A stretch of DNA of 15,144 nucleotides from Oleispira sp964022115. GTDB lineage: Bacteria; Pseudomonadota; Gammaproteobacteria; Pseudomonadales; Oceanobacteraceae. A model generated the notes under the pieces. That model was not told the DNA's origin. It did not search any database and saw only the letters and a program-made list of their open reading frames with translations. A program made the translations under genes and the position numbers. Below, piece after piece: positions 6,961-14,726 of this stretch. Position 1 is the stretch's first letter; each line of letters starts with the position of its first letter. The stretch is taken from contig CAXIBC010000066.1 of NCBI GenBank assembly GCA_964022115.1, forward strand, positions 1 to 15,144. Direction: 5' to 3'.

Positions 6961-8469
6961 ATGAATCAGGATGTAAGGGTGAATGATTTAAATTCAGCCA
7001 CTAATAATACTAACAATACCGGTAACAATGATGAAATTGATTTGTTGGATTTGATCAAGCAGATTTGGTCTCAGCGTGGTTTAGTTTTGGGTATTATGCT
7101 GGCATCCATTCTAGCTATCGTGGCTTTTCATATTAGCAAAGCGTCATTATCGACGGTTAGCCGTATTGATTACCCGATTTCTCTTTCATTTTTATCTGAA
7201 GACAAGCTCACTTACCCTAATGGCATTGCTTTTTCTCCTCGTGATCTTATTACCGGTAATCTCTTGCAAAATGCGATTAAAACCACGGGCCTTGAAATAA
7301 GCCTAGAGTCATTGGAGAAATCCATTTCAGTCGAATCTTCTAATAGCATTTTAAAGCAAGGTGAGATTAAACTTTCGGCCATACTAGCGAATGCCAAAAC
7401 ACCAGAAGAAATCCGCTTAGCGACAGAAGGTGCACTGCAAAATTTGCAAGAGCGTGGCCGTGGTTATATTACTCTTAGCCTTGATTTAAAGGCGCTTAAT
7501 ATTAATAGCCAGCAAGGGTCTTCCTTTCTTCAGGTATTAGTAGATGAATGGGCGCAGTTGTCTATTGAACGTGGTTTAATGAATGTCGATATCGTTCGTC
7601 CTTTGGTCGCGTTTTCTGTCAATGAAGGCAGTAATGTTATTGATAATTATGATCAAGCGTCTAATTATTTAAACTCTTTACGTTTAGCCGTACTTCAATT
7701 GTCTGACTTGAGTGGCAGTAGCAGCTTAGTCGTGAATAAAATGAGCATTGAAGATGTTCAGCGTCGTTTAACCGCTTTAGGTGATCGTGATATTGGCCCT
7801 TTGCGAGAGTTTGCTTATTCCAACTCAGCAGCGCTAGCCAAAGAAGATTCAGCCATTCAGGTACGGTTATTTGCCCGCCAGCGTTTATTGGATCTTGAGC
7901 ACGCTCGTTTGACCAAGCTGATTAACTCTTATGATTTAGCCCTTGAGCAATTAGGTTCAGATAATAAGCAGCAGCAGTACTCTGGTCGCTCTGAGCAAAA
8001 TGGTCAGGGTGGCCCAGGTCAGTTTGACCAGTCTTTCTTAGATTCGTTATTGCAACTAGGTACTAAATTAGGTGCGGTAGATACCCGTAAGCAATTATTT
8101 GATCGTCGTATTACCGCGGTAGAAGAGCTGTTATCGTTAGAAAAAGAAATTGCGATTTTATTAGGCACGTCTTCCGATAAAGCTGTGAGTATCAACCCAG
8201 ATGTGATCTTAAAAGGCGCCTTAATTAAAATTGAAAAAGACTTGAATGAAATTCAGCAAAATGTAGGTCAGTTTGTGGATGCCATCCGTGAATTGACGTT
8301 ACAGAGTCACGCTCAGGTTTATGTTGCTAATTCAGCCCCTCAGGTACGGGGTGGGTATATGCAGCTAGCCCCTAGGTTTGCTTTATTTGTGGTTTTAGGT
8401 GCAGTGCTCGGCTTATGCTTAGGTATTTTTATTGCGCTTGTGCGTGCGGCGTTGATTAAAAGTAAATAG
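6961..8469 (+). CDS. wzz: Wzz-type polysaccharide chain-length determinant, large form
   Basis: A 502-residue polysaccharide co-polymerase of the Wzz superfamily, an inner-membrane protein whose oligomeric periplasmic domain sets the modal length of Wzy-polymerised chains. After an Asn-rich cytoplasmic tail (residues 9–24) comes the Wzz-type IDLLDLIKQIW, then TM1 (about 40–58). A long, mostly helical periplasmic region follows, and then the proline-bearing TM2 (about 471–495, QLAPRFALFVVLG) with a short basic tail. Typical Wzz proteins have about 320–380 residues. The extra length lies in the periplasmic part, including a Gln/Gly-rich low-complexity stretch near 331–357 (KQQQ, GQGGPGQ). There is no C-terminal tyrosine-kinase domain or Tyr cluster, so it is not a Wzc. 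The start ATG has GGGAG at good spacing. It lies outside the main cluster, divergent from the aminotransferase gene and 38 bp ahead of uvrB. It may act with the polysaccharide genes at 1–5176, but a different polymer is possible. Confidence 0.85.
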   Translation: MNQDVRVNDLNSATNNTNNTGNNDEIDLLDLIKQIWSQRGLVLGIMLASILAIVAFHISKASLSTVSRIDYPISLSFLSEDKLTYPNGIAFSPRDLITGNLLQNAIKTTGLEISLESLEKSISVESSNSILKQGEIKLSAILANAKTPEEIRLATEGALQNLQERGRGYITLSLDLKALNINSQQGSSFLQVLVDEWAQLSIERGLMNVDIVRPLVAFSVNEGSNVIDNYDQASNYLNSLRLAVLQLSDLSGSSSLVVNKMSIEDVQRRLTALGDRDIGPLREFAYSNSAALAKEDSAIQVRLFARQRLLDLEHARLTKLINSYDLALEQLGSDNKQQQYSGRSEQNGQGGPGQFDQSFLDSLLQLGTKLGAVDTRKQLFDRRITAVEELLSLEKEIAILLGTSSDKAVSINPDVILKGALIKIEKDLNEIQQNVGQFVDAIRELTLQSHAQVYVANSAPQVRGGYMQLAPRFALFVVLGAVLGLCLGIFIALVRAALIKSK

Positions 8470-8471
8470 TC

Positions 8472-8501
8472 TTTGAGTCTGTTAAATTTGAGTCTTGTTA
8501 A
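8472..8501. repeat. Near-tandem 14/15-bp direct repeat between wzz and uvrB
   Basis: TTTGAGTCTGTTAA (8472–8485) and TTTGAGTCTTGTTAA (8487–8501) differ by one inserted T and fill most of the 38-bp gap. They end 6 bp before the uvrB ATG, in the place where a Shine-Dalgarno would be expected, and neither copy contains one. Confidence 0.7.
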
Positions 8502-8507
8502 TACGTT

Positions 8508-10586
8508 ATGAAAGAAAAAAAGTTCCAACTCAATTCCAAATATCAGCCAGCGGGTGATCAGCCCGCGGCCATCAAGGGGCTGGTTGAGGGGTTGGAAGAT
8601 GGGCTTTTAAGGCAGACCTTATTGGGGGTTACCGGCTCTGGTAAAACCTTCACTATGGCCAATATCATTGCTGAGCAGCAACGCCCAGCCTTGATAATGG
8701 CCCATAATAAAACCTTAGCGGCGCAGTTATATGGAGAGTTTAAAGAATTTTTTCCTAATAATGCCGTAGGTTATTTCGTTTCCTATTACGATTATTATCA
8801 GCCCGAAGCGTATGTTGCGGCCTCTGATACCTTTATCGATAAAGATGCTTCAGTTAACGAGCATATCGAACAGATGCGTTTATCGGCGACTAAGTCGTTA
8901 TTAGAGCGTCGTGATGTGGTGATTATCGCCAGTGTTTCCTCTATTTATGGTTTAGGTGATCCTGAATCCTATCTTAAAATGATGCTGCATATTGAAACTG
9001 GTGATCAAATTGATCAGCGCTCGATCTTGCATCGTTTGGCCGAATTGCAATATACCCGTAACGATATGGACTTTCATCGCGGTACTTATCGAGTACGTGG
9101 GGATGTGATTGATATTTTTCCGGCGGAATCCGATGACGAAGGCATTCGCATTGAATTGTTTGATGATGAGGTTGAGCAGATCAGTGAGTTTGACCCTTTA
9201 ACCGGTCATATTGTGCAGCGCTTAGCCCGTGCGACTATTTACCCTAAAACCCATTATGTAACCCCAAGACAAACCATTCTTGATGCCATTGAACACATTG
9301 AAGCTGAGTTAGAATCCCGCATTCAGCAATTTAAAGATAATAATCTTTTGGTTGAGGCTCAGCGTATTGAGCAACGTACTCGTTATGACTTAGAGATGAT
9401 GCGTGAACTGGGTTATTGTTCTGGTATCGAGAACTACTCTCGCTATTTGTCGGGTAGGGATTCAGGGGCCGCGCCGCCGACCTTATTCGATTATTTGCCT
9501 AAAGATGCTTTGGTTTTTGTGGATGAATCTCATGTGTCGGTACCGCAAATTGGCGCTATGTATCGTGGTGATCGCTCGCGTAAAGAAAACCTAGTGCAAT
9601 TTGGTTTTCGCTTACCCTCGGCGTTAGATAACCGGCCGATGAAGTTTGAAGAGTGGGAGTCCATTGTACCGCAAACCATCTTTGTTTCCGCAACTCCAGG
9701 CCCGTATGAAGAAGAGCATGCGGATAATGTGGTCGAGCAAGTTGTGCGCCCGACGGGCTTATTGGACCCGATAATTGACGTGCGCCCTGTGTCTGCCAAC
9801 TCTGAAACAGGCGGTATGGGTCAGGTCGATGATGTGTTGGCCGAGATACATAAGCGTACCGATAAAGGTGAGCGCATACTAATTACTGTGCTAACCAAGC
9901 GTATGGCAGAAGATCTCACCGATTATCTATTAGAGCACGATGTGCGTGTGCGCTACTTGCACTCAGATATCGATACCGTAGAACGAGTAGAGATTATTCG
10001 TGACTTACGTTTGGGTGAGTTTGACGTCTTAGTGGGAATTAACTTACTACGAGAAGGTTTAGATATACCGGAAGTTTCTCTGGTGGCTATTTTTGATGCG
10101 GATAAAGAGGGTTTTTTACGCTCTGAGCGCTCTTTGATTCAAACCATAGGTCGAGCTGCACGTAATTTGAATGGTATCGCCATTCTTTATGCCGATCGTA
10201 TTACCGATTCGATGAAAAAAGCCATGGATGAAACCCAGCGGCGTCGTATTAAGCAGCAGGCCCATAATGAGGCTCATGGCATAACGCCTAAGGGTGTCAC
10301 TAAGTCAGTTGAAGATATCTTAGAAGCCGCGGCGGCCCCTGGAGGCCGTCCGAATCGAGATAAGAAGGGTAAGCGCGATAAGCGTTCTTTAAATCAACAA
10401 GTTGCTGAAGATTCAGCGGCTTATTTGGCGCAAGCGGCCAGGTTAACTCCAGGGGAAATCGCTAAGCGCTTATCTGAAATTGAAGATGAGATGTATTTAG
10501 CTGCGAAAGAGCTGAAGTTTGAGCAGGCAGCTCAATTGCGCGATGAGTTACATGAGTTGAAAGAATTGATGATTAAAAATAGTTAA
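8508..10586 (+). CDS. uvrB: Excinuclease ABC subunit B
   Basis: A 692-residue UvrB, the DNA-loading helicase-like subunit of nucleotide excision repair. UvrA delivers it to damage, and it then recruits UvrC for incision. Motifs in order: QPAGDQP near residue 15; Walker A GVTGSGKT (40–47); the tyrosine-rich beta-hairpin YYDYYQPEAYV (about 93–103) that clamps DNA; the DESH Walker B box (about 341–344); and the motif VI region QTIGRAARN in the C-terminal helicase lobe. A charged linker (GGRPNRDKKGKRDKRS) follows, then a C-terminal UVR domain (IEDEMYLAAKELKFEQAAQLRDE shortened here to its core LKFEQAAQLRDE) that contacts UvrC. Length is near the usual 670. The ATG has no clear Shine-Dalgarno and no LexA box lies in the short upstream gap, so SOS control is not evident. 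Transcription may depend on the wzz promoter or on one inside wzz. Confidence 0.97.
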   Translation: MKEKKFQLNSKYQPAGDQPAAIKGLVEGLEDGLLRQTLLGVTGSGKTFTMANIIAEQQRPALIMAHNKTLAAQLYGEFKEFFPNNAVGYFVSYYDYYQPEAYVAASDTFIDKDASVNEHIEQMRLSATKSLLERRDVVIIASVSSIYGLGDPESYLKMMLHIETGDQIDQRSILHRLAELQYTRNDMDFHRGTYRVRGDVIDIFPAESDDEGIRIELFDDEVEQISEFDPLTGHIVQRLARATIYPKTHYVTPRQTILDAIEHIEAELESRIQQFKDNNLLVEAQRIEQRTRYDLEMMRELGYCSGIENYSRYLSGRDSGAAPPTLFDYLPKDALVFVDESHVSVPQIGAMYRGDRSRKENLVQFGFRLPSALDNRPMKFEEWESIVPQTIFVSATPGPYEEEHADNVVEQVVRPTGLLDPIIDVRPVSANSETGGMGQVDDVLAEIHKRTDKGERILITVLTKRMAEDLTDYLLEHDVRVRYLHSDIDTVERVEIIRDLRLGEFDVLVGINLLREGLDIPEVSLVAIFDADKEGFLRSERSLIQTIGRAARNLNGIAILYADRITDSMKKAMDETQRRRIKQQAHNEAHGITPKGVTKSVEDILEAAAAPGGRPNRDKKGKRDKRSLNQQVAEDSAAYLAQAARLTPGEIAKRLSEIEDEMYLAAKELKFEQAAQLRDELHELKELMIKNS

Positions 10587-10622
10587 TTTTAGCATCTTTA
10601 CTTTAACTCTAGTTGAAAGCTC

Positions 10623-10652
10623 TTGTCAGTGCTTGTCTATTGCCTTTATAGT
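10623..10652 (+). promoter_or_regulatory. Likely sigma70 promoter of the chalcone-isomerase-like gene
   Basis: TTGTCA (10623–10628, 5 of 6) and TATAGT (10647–10652, 5 of 6) are separated by 18 bp, giving a leader of about 40 nt to the ATG at 10699. A second TATAAT at about 10671–10676 lacks a matching -35. Confidence 0.5.
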
Positions 10653-10698
10653 GTGGACAAGTTAACAAATATAATAACAAGACTGTCTAGGTGAATCT

Positions 10699-11331
10699 AT
10701 GAAGCAAACTTTATTTAGGTGCTACTCAGCCTTTCTATTCTTTATATCATTATTTCCGCTAACCGCATCAGCATTGACGATCGATGGTTATGACATTCCT
10801 GCTGTTATTCCCGCTACCAGCCAGCATGCTGAGTTAAAGCTCAATGGCGCCTCTATGCGTATCTTATATGGTGTGGTTGATACCTATATCGGCAAGCTGT
10901 ATGTGGAAAACCCTGTGACCGACCCAGAAGCCCTGATTGAGGCAGATGAATACAAGCGTATGGTATTTCAGGTAGTGATGAAGCGTATCAGTGGTCGCAG
11001 AATGGCGAAAGCCATGTACGATGCTTTGCAGTTGAGCCTAAGTCATGAAGAAGCGGCTCGTATGGAAGAGCGATTACAGTTATTGGTACAGCTATTTGAT
11101 AGCAGTATTAAAAAAGGCGAAGAGGGTTATATTGAGTGGGTGCCCGGAGTTGGTTCACGCATTGTGATTAAGAATGATGTAAAAGGCATCATTCCAGGCA
11201 AAGACTTAAATGATGCTATTTTAAATATTTGGGTCGGGGATAATCCGGTAGGGGCGACTTTTAAGCGACAGGTATTAGGTTTAGAAGAATACCAGCCGCC
11301 AAAGTCGTTACGTAAAAGGGGACGCCGCTAG
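10699..11331 (+). CDS. Secreted chalcone-isomerase-like domain protein, function unknown
   Basis: A 210-residue protein with a clear Sec signal peptide: KQT and R near the N-terminus, a hydrophobic core (AFLFFISLFPL), and a likely signal peptidase I cleavage after ASA at residue 25. The mature part resembles the bacterial chalcone-isomerase-like family. It has an LNGASMRILYGVVDTYIGKLYVE-type opening (core YGVVDTYIGKLYVE), a central KRMVFQVVMKRISGRRMAKA block and the terminal IWVGDNP signature. Plant chalcone isomerases cyclise chalcones. The bacterial secreted relatives have no established reaction that I know of, so I assign none. The ATG has AGGTGA five bases upstream and a plausible promoter in the 112-bp gap after uvrB. 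Its stop lies 1 bp from the fadH stop on the other strand, with no room for a terminator between them. The basic C-terminus (SLRKRGRR) is notable. Confidence 0.75.
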   Translation: MKQTLFRCYSAFLFFISLFPLTASALTIDGYDIPAVIPATSQHAELKLNGASMRILYGVVDTYIGKLYVENPVTDPEALIEADEYKRMVFQVVMKRISGRRMAKAMYDALQLSLSHEEAARMEERLQLLVQLFDSSIKKGEEGYIEWVPGVGSRIVIKNDVKGIIPGKDLNDAILNIWVGDNPVGATFKRQVLGLEEYQPPKSLRKRGRR

Positions 11332-11332
11332 G

Positions 11333-13393
11333 CTAAAGTTTACTCGCCACCTCTGAGCCTTGTTTAATGGCGCGTTTAGCGTCCAGTTCGGAAGCGACAT
11401 CGGCCCCTCCTATCAGGGTTACCTTAATGCCGAGCTGTTCAATATCACCTTGCAGCTCGCGCAGCGGTTCTTGCCCCGCGCAGACTATAATGGTATCTAC
11501 CGGTAATAACATGCTCTCTTTGTCTACGGTAAGATGTAAGCCTTGATCGTCGATCTTGTCGTAGCTAGCCCCAGAGATCATTTCAACCCCTTTATTTTTT
11601 AATACCGTACGATGAATCCAGCCCGTTGTTTTCCCTAAGCCAGAACCGACTTTTGAAGTTTTACGCTGAATAAGAAAGACCTCTCTAACACTTGGGGTTA
11701 TTTTAGGGTGAATCCCCGCAACCCCCCCACGGCTTGAGACTGTTAGATCTACCCCCCATTCACTCATAAAATCGCTGATTTTTAGGCTAGGAGAGGGGTG
11801 GTCGCCATGCACTAATACCTCGGCGACATCAAAACCAATACCACCAGCGCCGATAATTGCGACTTTATTCCCAACGGGTTTTTTATCTTTTAATACGTCT
11901 AAATAGGAGAGTACTTTGGCATGTTCAATACCCTCAATCTCTGGGGTGCGGGGGGCTATGCCGGTGGCTAATAAGACTTCATCAAACCCTTGGTCTTTGA
12001 GTGTATCGGCGCTGACGCGGGTATTGAGTGCTAGTTTTACCCCAGTCACTTCAATGCGTTTGTTGAAATAGCGAATGGTTTCGTAGAACTCTTCTTTGCC
12101 TGGAATGGTTTTGGCGATATTAAATTGGCCGCCTACCTCTGGCCTTGAATCAAAGAGGGTAACATCGTGCCCGCGTTCGGCGGCGACGGTTGCCGCGGCC
12201 ATTCCGGCGGGGCCAGCACCTATAATCGCGACTTTTTTTACCTGAGTCGTGGGGATATAGGTGAGCTCAGTTTCGTGGCAAGCTCTTGGGTTCACTAAGC
12301 AGCTAGTAAGTTTATTGACAAAAGTATGGTCGAGGCAGGCTTGGTTGCACGCAATGCAAGTATTGATTTCATCGGCGCGATTTTCCATGGCTTTTTTAAC
12401 AAACTCAGGATCGGCTAAAAAAGGCCGTGCCATTGAAACAATATCGGCTTTGCCACTAGCGATGATGTCTTCACCCACTTGCGGCATATTAATGCGGTTC
12501 GAGGTGATGAGTGGGATAGAGACTTCTGCTTTGAGTTTTGCCGTGACGTCAGCAAAAGCCGCACGGGGAACACTGGTGGCTATGGTTGGAATTCGTGCTT
12601 CGTGCCAACCAATGCCAGTATTGATAATGCTCGCGCCAGCTTTTTCGATTTCTTTGGCTAATAAAACGACTTCTTCCCAAGTGCTGCCGTTGTCGATTAA
12701 ATCTAGCATGGAAAGGCGGTAGATAATGATAAAGCGATTACCGACTTGCTCGCGAGTGCGGCGCACTATTTCTATGGGTAAGCGAATGCGATTTTCATAA
12801 TCTCCCCCCCATTGGTCATCTCTTTGATTAACGTGGCTGCAGATGAACTGATTGATGAAATACCCTTCGGAGCCCATGATTTCGATACCGTCATAACCCG
12901 CTTGTTGAGCGAGGTCTGCACAGCGCAAGAAATCTTGTATTTGCCCTTCAATGTCTTCTGCGCTTAATTCTCGTGGAGCAAAAGGGTTGATAGGTGCTTG
13001 TATGGCGGATGGACTTACATTATCGGGACTATAAGCGTAGCGGCCAGCGTGTAGAATTTGCATGCAAATTTTGCCATCAGCTTCGTGTACAGCTTGGGTG
13101 ATGATTTTGTGTTCATCACGCTCTTTGTGGGTAGTGAGCTTGGCAGCGCCTTTAAATACGCAGCCTTCTTCATTTGGGCCTATGCCGCCGGTAACGATTA
13201 ACCCGACCCCAGCTTGGGCTCGTTCTTTATAAAACTGTGCAAGGCGATGATAGCCGTTGGGGGCCTCCTCAAGACCGGTATGCATTGAGCCCATTAAGGT
13301 GCGATTTTTTAATTGCGTAAAACCAAGATCTAGAGGCTCTAATAGATGAGGGTAGGGCTGTGTGCGGGTACTGCTATTGGTATTAGAGGTCAC
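11333..13393 (-). CDS. fadH: NADPH-dependent 2,4-dienoyl-CoA reductase
   Basis: A 686-residue monomeric iron-sulfur flavoenzyme that reduces 2,4-dienoyl-CoA during beta-oxidation of unsaturated fatty acids. An N-terminal FMN-binding TIM barrel (LDLGFTQLKNR, GSMHTGLEE) holds the catalytic residues Y178 and H264, equivalent to E. coli Y166 and H252. The 4Fe-4S cysteines are C346, C349, C353 and C365, the same spacing as in E. coli with a constant +12 shift. The C-terminal part has FAD and NADPH Rossmann motifs (IIGAGPAG near 391, IIGAGGIG near 500). The shift comes from a Ser/Thr/Asn-rich N-terminal extension read from a GTG start at 13393. GGAG lies seven bases before that GTG and the extension has no internal start codon, so I accept it. 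It is convergent with the chalcone-isomerase-like gene and divergent from the AraC-type regulator. Confidence 0.95.
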   Translation of the reverse strand: MTSNTNSSTRTQPYPHLLEPLDLGFTQLKNRTLMGSMHTGLEEAPNGYHRLAQFYKERAQAGVGLIVTGGIGPNEEGCVFKGAAKLTTHKERDEHKIITQAVHEADGKICMQILHAGRYAYSPDNVSPSAIQAPINPFAPRELSAEDIEGQIQDFLRCADLAQQAGYDGIEIMGSEGYFINQFICSHVNQRDDQWGGDYENRIRLPIEIVRRTREQVGNRFIIIYRLSMLDLIDNGSTWEEVVLLAKEIEKAGASIINTGIGWHEARIPTIATSVPRAAFADVTAKLKAEVSIPLITSNRINMPQVGEDIIASGKADIVSMARPFLADPEFVKKAMENRADEINTCIACNQACLDHTFVNKLTSCLVNPRACHETELTYIPTTQVKKVAIIGAGPAGMAAATVAAERGHDVTLFDSRPEVGGQFNIAKTIPGKEEFYETIRYFNKRIEVTGVKLALNTRVSADTLKDQGFDEVLLATGIAPRTPEIEGIEHAKVLSYLDVLKDKKPVGNKVAIIGAGGIGFDVAEVLVHGDHPSPSLKISDFMSEWGVDLTVSSRGGVAGIHPKITPSVREVFLIQRKTSKVGSGLGKTTGWIHRTVLKNKGVEMISGASYDKIDDQGLHLTVDKESMLLPVDTIIVCAGQEPLRELQGDIEQLGIKVTLIGGADVASELDAKRAIKQGSEVASKL

Positions 13394-13562
13394 GGGAGTT
13401 CTCCATTCTTTTTTTGAGAATGCTGTTTAATGAAATATAGGGTCTATTTTTATTTTAGTTAGCAAATGCCAGAGTGACAGGGTAAAATTTGAAAATAACC
13501 AAAGTTAACAGATGAATGCTTATCTTTTGCATTTTTAGATTATATTGAGAATAGGGGGCGCT
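13394..13562. promoter_or_regulatory. Divergent control region between fadH and the AraC-type gene
   Basis: A 169-bp AT-rich gap that must hold the promoters of both divergent genes. Ribosome-binding sites are clear on both sides: GGAG before the fadH GTG, and AGGGGG at 13553–13558 before the ATG at 13563. I find no convincing -35/-10 pair; candidates such as - strand TAAAAT match too poorly. An AraC-family operator is plausible here but no repeated half-site is obvious. Confidence 0.35.
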
Positions 13563-14597
13563 ATGAAGCTGGGGGATATTTCGGTTTCTTATGTGGAGAT
13601 TTTGCGTAAGGCGATGATGGCCTTGGATAGCAACCCTCAGTTGATTCTTCAGCAATTTGGTCTCAATGAAGTGACCCTAGCGTCACCGGATGCGCGTATT
13701 AGTATTCCGCGCTTTATGCGCTTAGGTTTTGCTGCTATTCAGTATTCACAAAAGCCTTGGATTGGCTTAGAGATGGGGGTGCAGACCGAGGCGACGAATC
13801 TAGGGGTTGCGGGTTTAATGGCTCTGTCGGCAGCGGATCTTAAGATGGCGTGTAAAAGTATCTGCCACTACGAATTATTAAGTAGCTACAATACGCGCGG
13901 ACAATCAACCTTTTATCTTGCGGAAGGTTTTGGTATTGCTCAGTTTTATTCAATCAGCCCTTATAATAGCTTTAACTTGTTTGTTGTCGATTCCGTGCTT
14001 TCTGGTTGGTACAAGTTGGCTCGTTGGTTAACGGGTCGAGATGATTGCATTGAAGCTATGTGTTTTGAATTCGACGAGCCCTTGTATAGTGAAGTCTATC
14101 GCGAATACTTTGATTGTGAGGTGAGATTTTCTCAGCCTTATAATGCCGTCATCATTAAACCCGAGGCATTAAATTACCCAGTGCTTCATGGTTGTGCTTC
14201 TACCTACGAGTTATTAAAGCGGCAGGCGGATGCAGATCTTGAAAAAGTGCGCATGGGGCTTAATTTTAGTGAGAAGGTCGCGCGAGTTATCACGCCGTTA
14301 TTAAATGGTTCTACCCCGACTTTGGATCATGTTGCCGAGCAGTTGAATATGGCGCCTTGGACGGTGCGGCGTAAGTTAGTTGATGAGGGTACTACGTTTC
14401 AGCAAGTGCTGAATAATACACGTCGTGACCTTGCCGTGAGTTATGTGAAAGATACAGCGTTTACACTTGGGGAGATTGCTTATTTATTAGGCTTTGGTTC
14501 GCCTACGGCGTTTCAGCGTGCTTTTAAGCGCTGGACAGGTATTGCCCCTGGCAGCTATTTACAGGAAAGAGTACAGGCTGACTTGCAAGAAAAGTAA
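13563..14597 (+). CDS. AraC-family transcriptional regulator with arabinose-binding-like N-terminal domain (OruR type)
   Basis: A cytoplasmic DNA-binding regulator of 344 residues. The N-terminal two thirds resemble the ligand-sensing domain of the OruR-like AraC group: ISIPRFMRLGFAAI, WIGLEMGVQ and LGVAGLMALSAADL. The C-terminal third (about residues 245–335) holds the double helix-turn-helix. LDHVAEQLNMAPWTVRRKL is the first reading helix pair, and LGEIAYLLGFGSPTAFQRAFKRWTG the AraC signature (core LLGFGSPTAFQRAFK), ending at the GIAPGSY motif. I chose ATG at 13563 because AGGGGG lies 4 bp upstream. The frame is open to a TTG at 13545, which would add six residues but has a poorer ribosome-binding site. 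It is divergent from fadH, so control of fadH or lipid catabolism is the simplest guess. The ligand is unknown. Confidence 0.88.
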   Translation: MKLGDISVSYVEILRKAMMALDSNPQLILQQFGLNEVTLASPDARISIPRFMRLGFAAIQYSQKPWIGLEMGVQTEATNLGVAGLMALSAADLKMACKSICHYELLSSYNTRGQSTFYLAEGFGIAQFYSISPYNSFNLFVVDSVLSGWYKLARWLTGRDDCIEAMCFEFDEPLYSEVYREYFDCEVRFSQPYNAVIIKPEALNYPVLHGCASTYELLKRQADADLEKVRMGLNFSEKVARVITPLLNGSTPTLDHVAEQLNMAPWTVRRKLVDEGTTFQQVLNNTRRDLAVSYVKDTAFTLGEIAYLLGFGSPTAFQRAFKRWTGIAPGSYLQERVQADLQEK

Positions 14598-14608
14598 TCC
14601 CGTTCAGT

Positions 14609-14630
14609 GGTGCTACATCTCCGTAGCATC
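14609..14630. repeat. Small inverted repeat at the 3' ends of two convergent ORFs
   Basis: TGCTAC (14611–14616) and GTAGCA (14623–14628) are reverse complements around ATCTCC. On the + strand the stem extends by a G·U and a G-C pair to 8 bp. It lies just after the AraC-type stop and overlaps the stop of the small - strand ORF. No U-tract follows on either strand, so a terminator role is weak. Confidence 0.35.
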
Positions 14631-14693
14631 ATCGCTATCATCTTCGTACTCGTCTAGGGTTGATATCATTAGGTCTTCTTCGTATTCCATCAT
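14613..14693 (-). CDS. Candidate 26-residue highly acidic peptide, possibly PhoB-controlled
   Basis: Not a family I recognise. The - strand reads ATG-ATG at 14693–14688, followed by 24 codons and TAG at 14613–14615. The peptide begins MMEYEEDLMISTL and ends DEYEDDSDDATEM. Twelve of 26 residues are Asp or Glu and none is Lys, Arg or His, so it would be soluble and strongly anionic, with a short hydrophobic patch (LMISTL). A purine-rich GAGAG lies six bases before the first ATG. Upstream there is a PhoB box and a suitably spaced -10-like hexamer, the main reason to take so small an ORF seriously. Downstream it converges on the AraC-type gene, 15 bp from that gene's stop. It could instead be part of a non-coding RNA, and coding status needs conservation or ribosome-profiling data. 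Confidence 0.45.
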   Translation of the reverse strand: MMEYEEDLMISTLDEYEDDSDDATEM

Positions 14694-14726
14694 AATTTTC
14701 TCTCTTATTTATTGGGTGTAGCTAGA

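Noticed and set aside
8470..8507. LexA box for uvrB
   Set aside because: CTGT occurs once but no CTGT-N8-ACAG arrangement exists in the gap.
12261..12722. 153-codon + strand ORF opposite fadH
   Set aside because: It is antisense to a fully typical FadH, has no ribosome-binding site and no recognisable domain; it is a frame shadow.
13518..13546. Promoter with -10 TATATT before the AraC-type gene
   Set aside because: The -35 match is poor, and the predicted start would fall on the ribosome-binding site.
14494..14721. 75-codon + strand ORF overlapping the AraC-type gene end
   Set aside because: It overlaps the conserved HTH region in another frame and ends in a Ser/Tyr/Ile-rich tail. There is no sign of coding, and it lies opposite the better-supported acidic small ORF.
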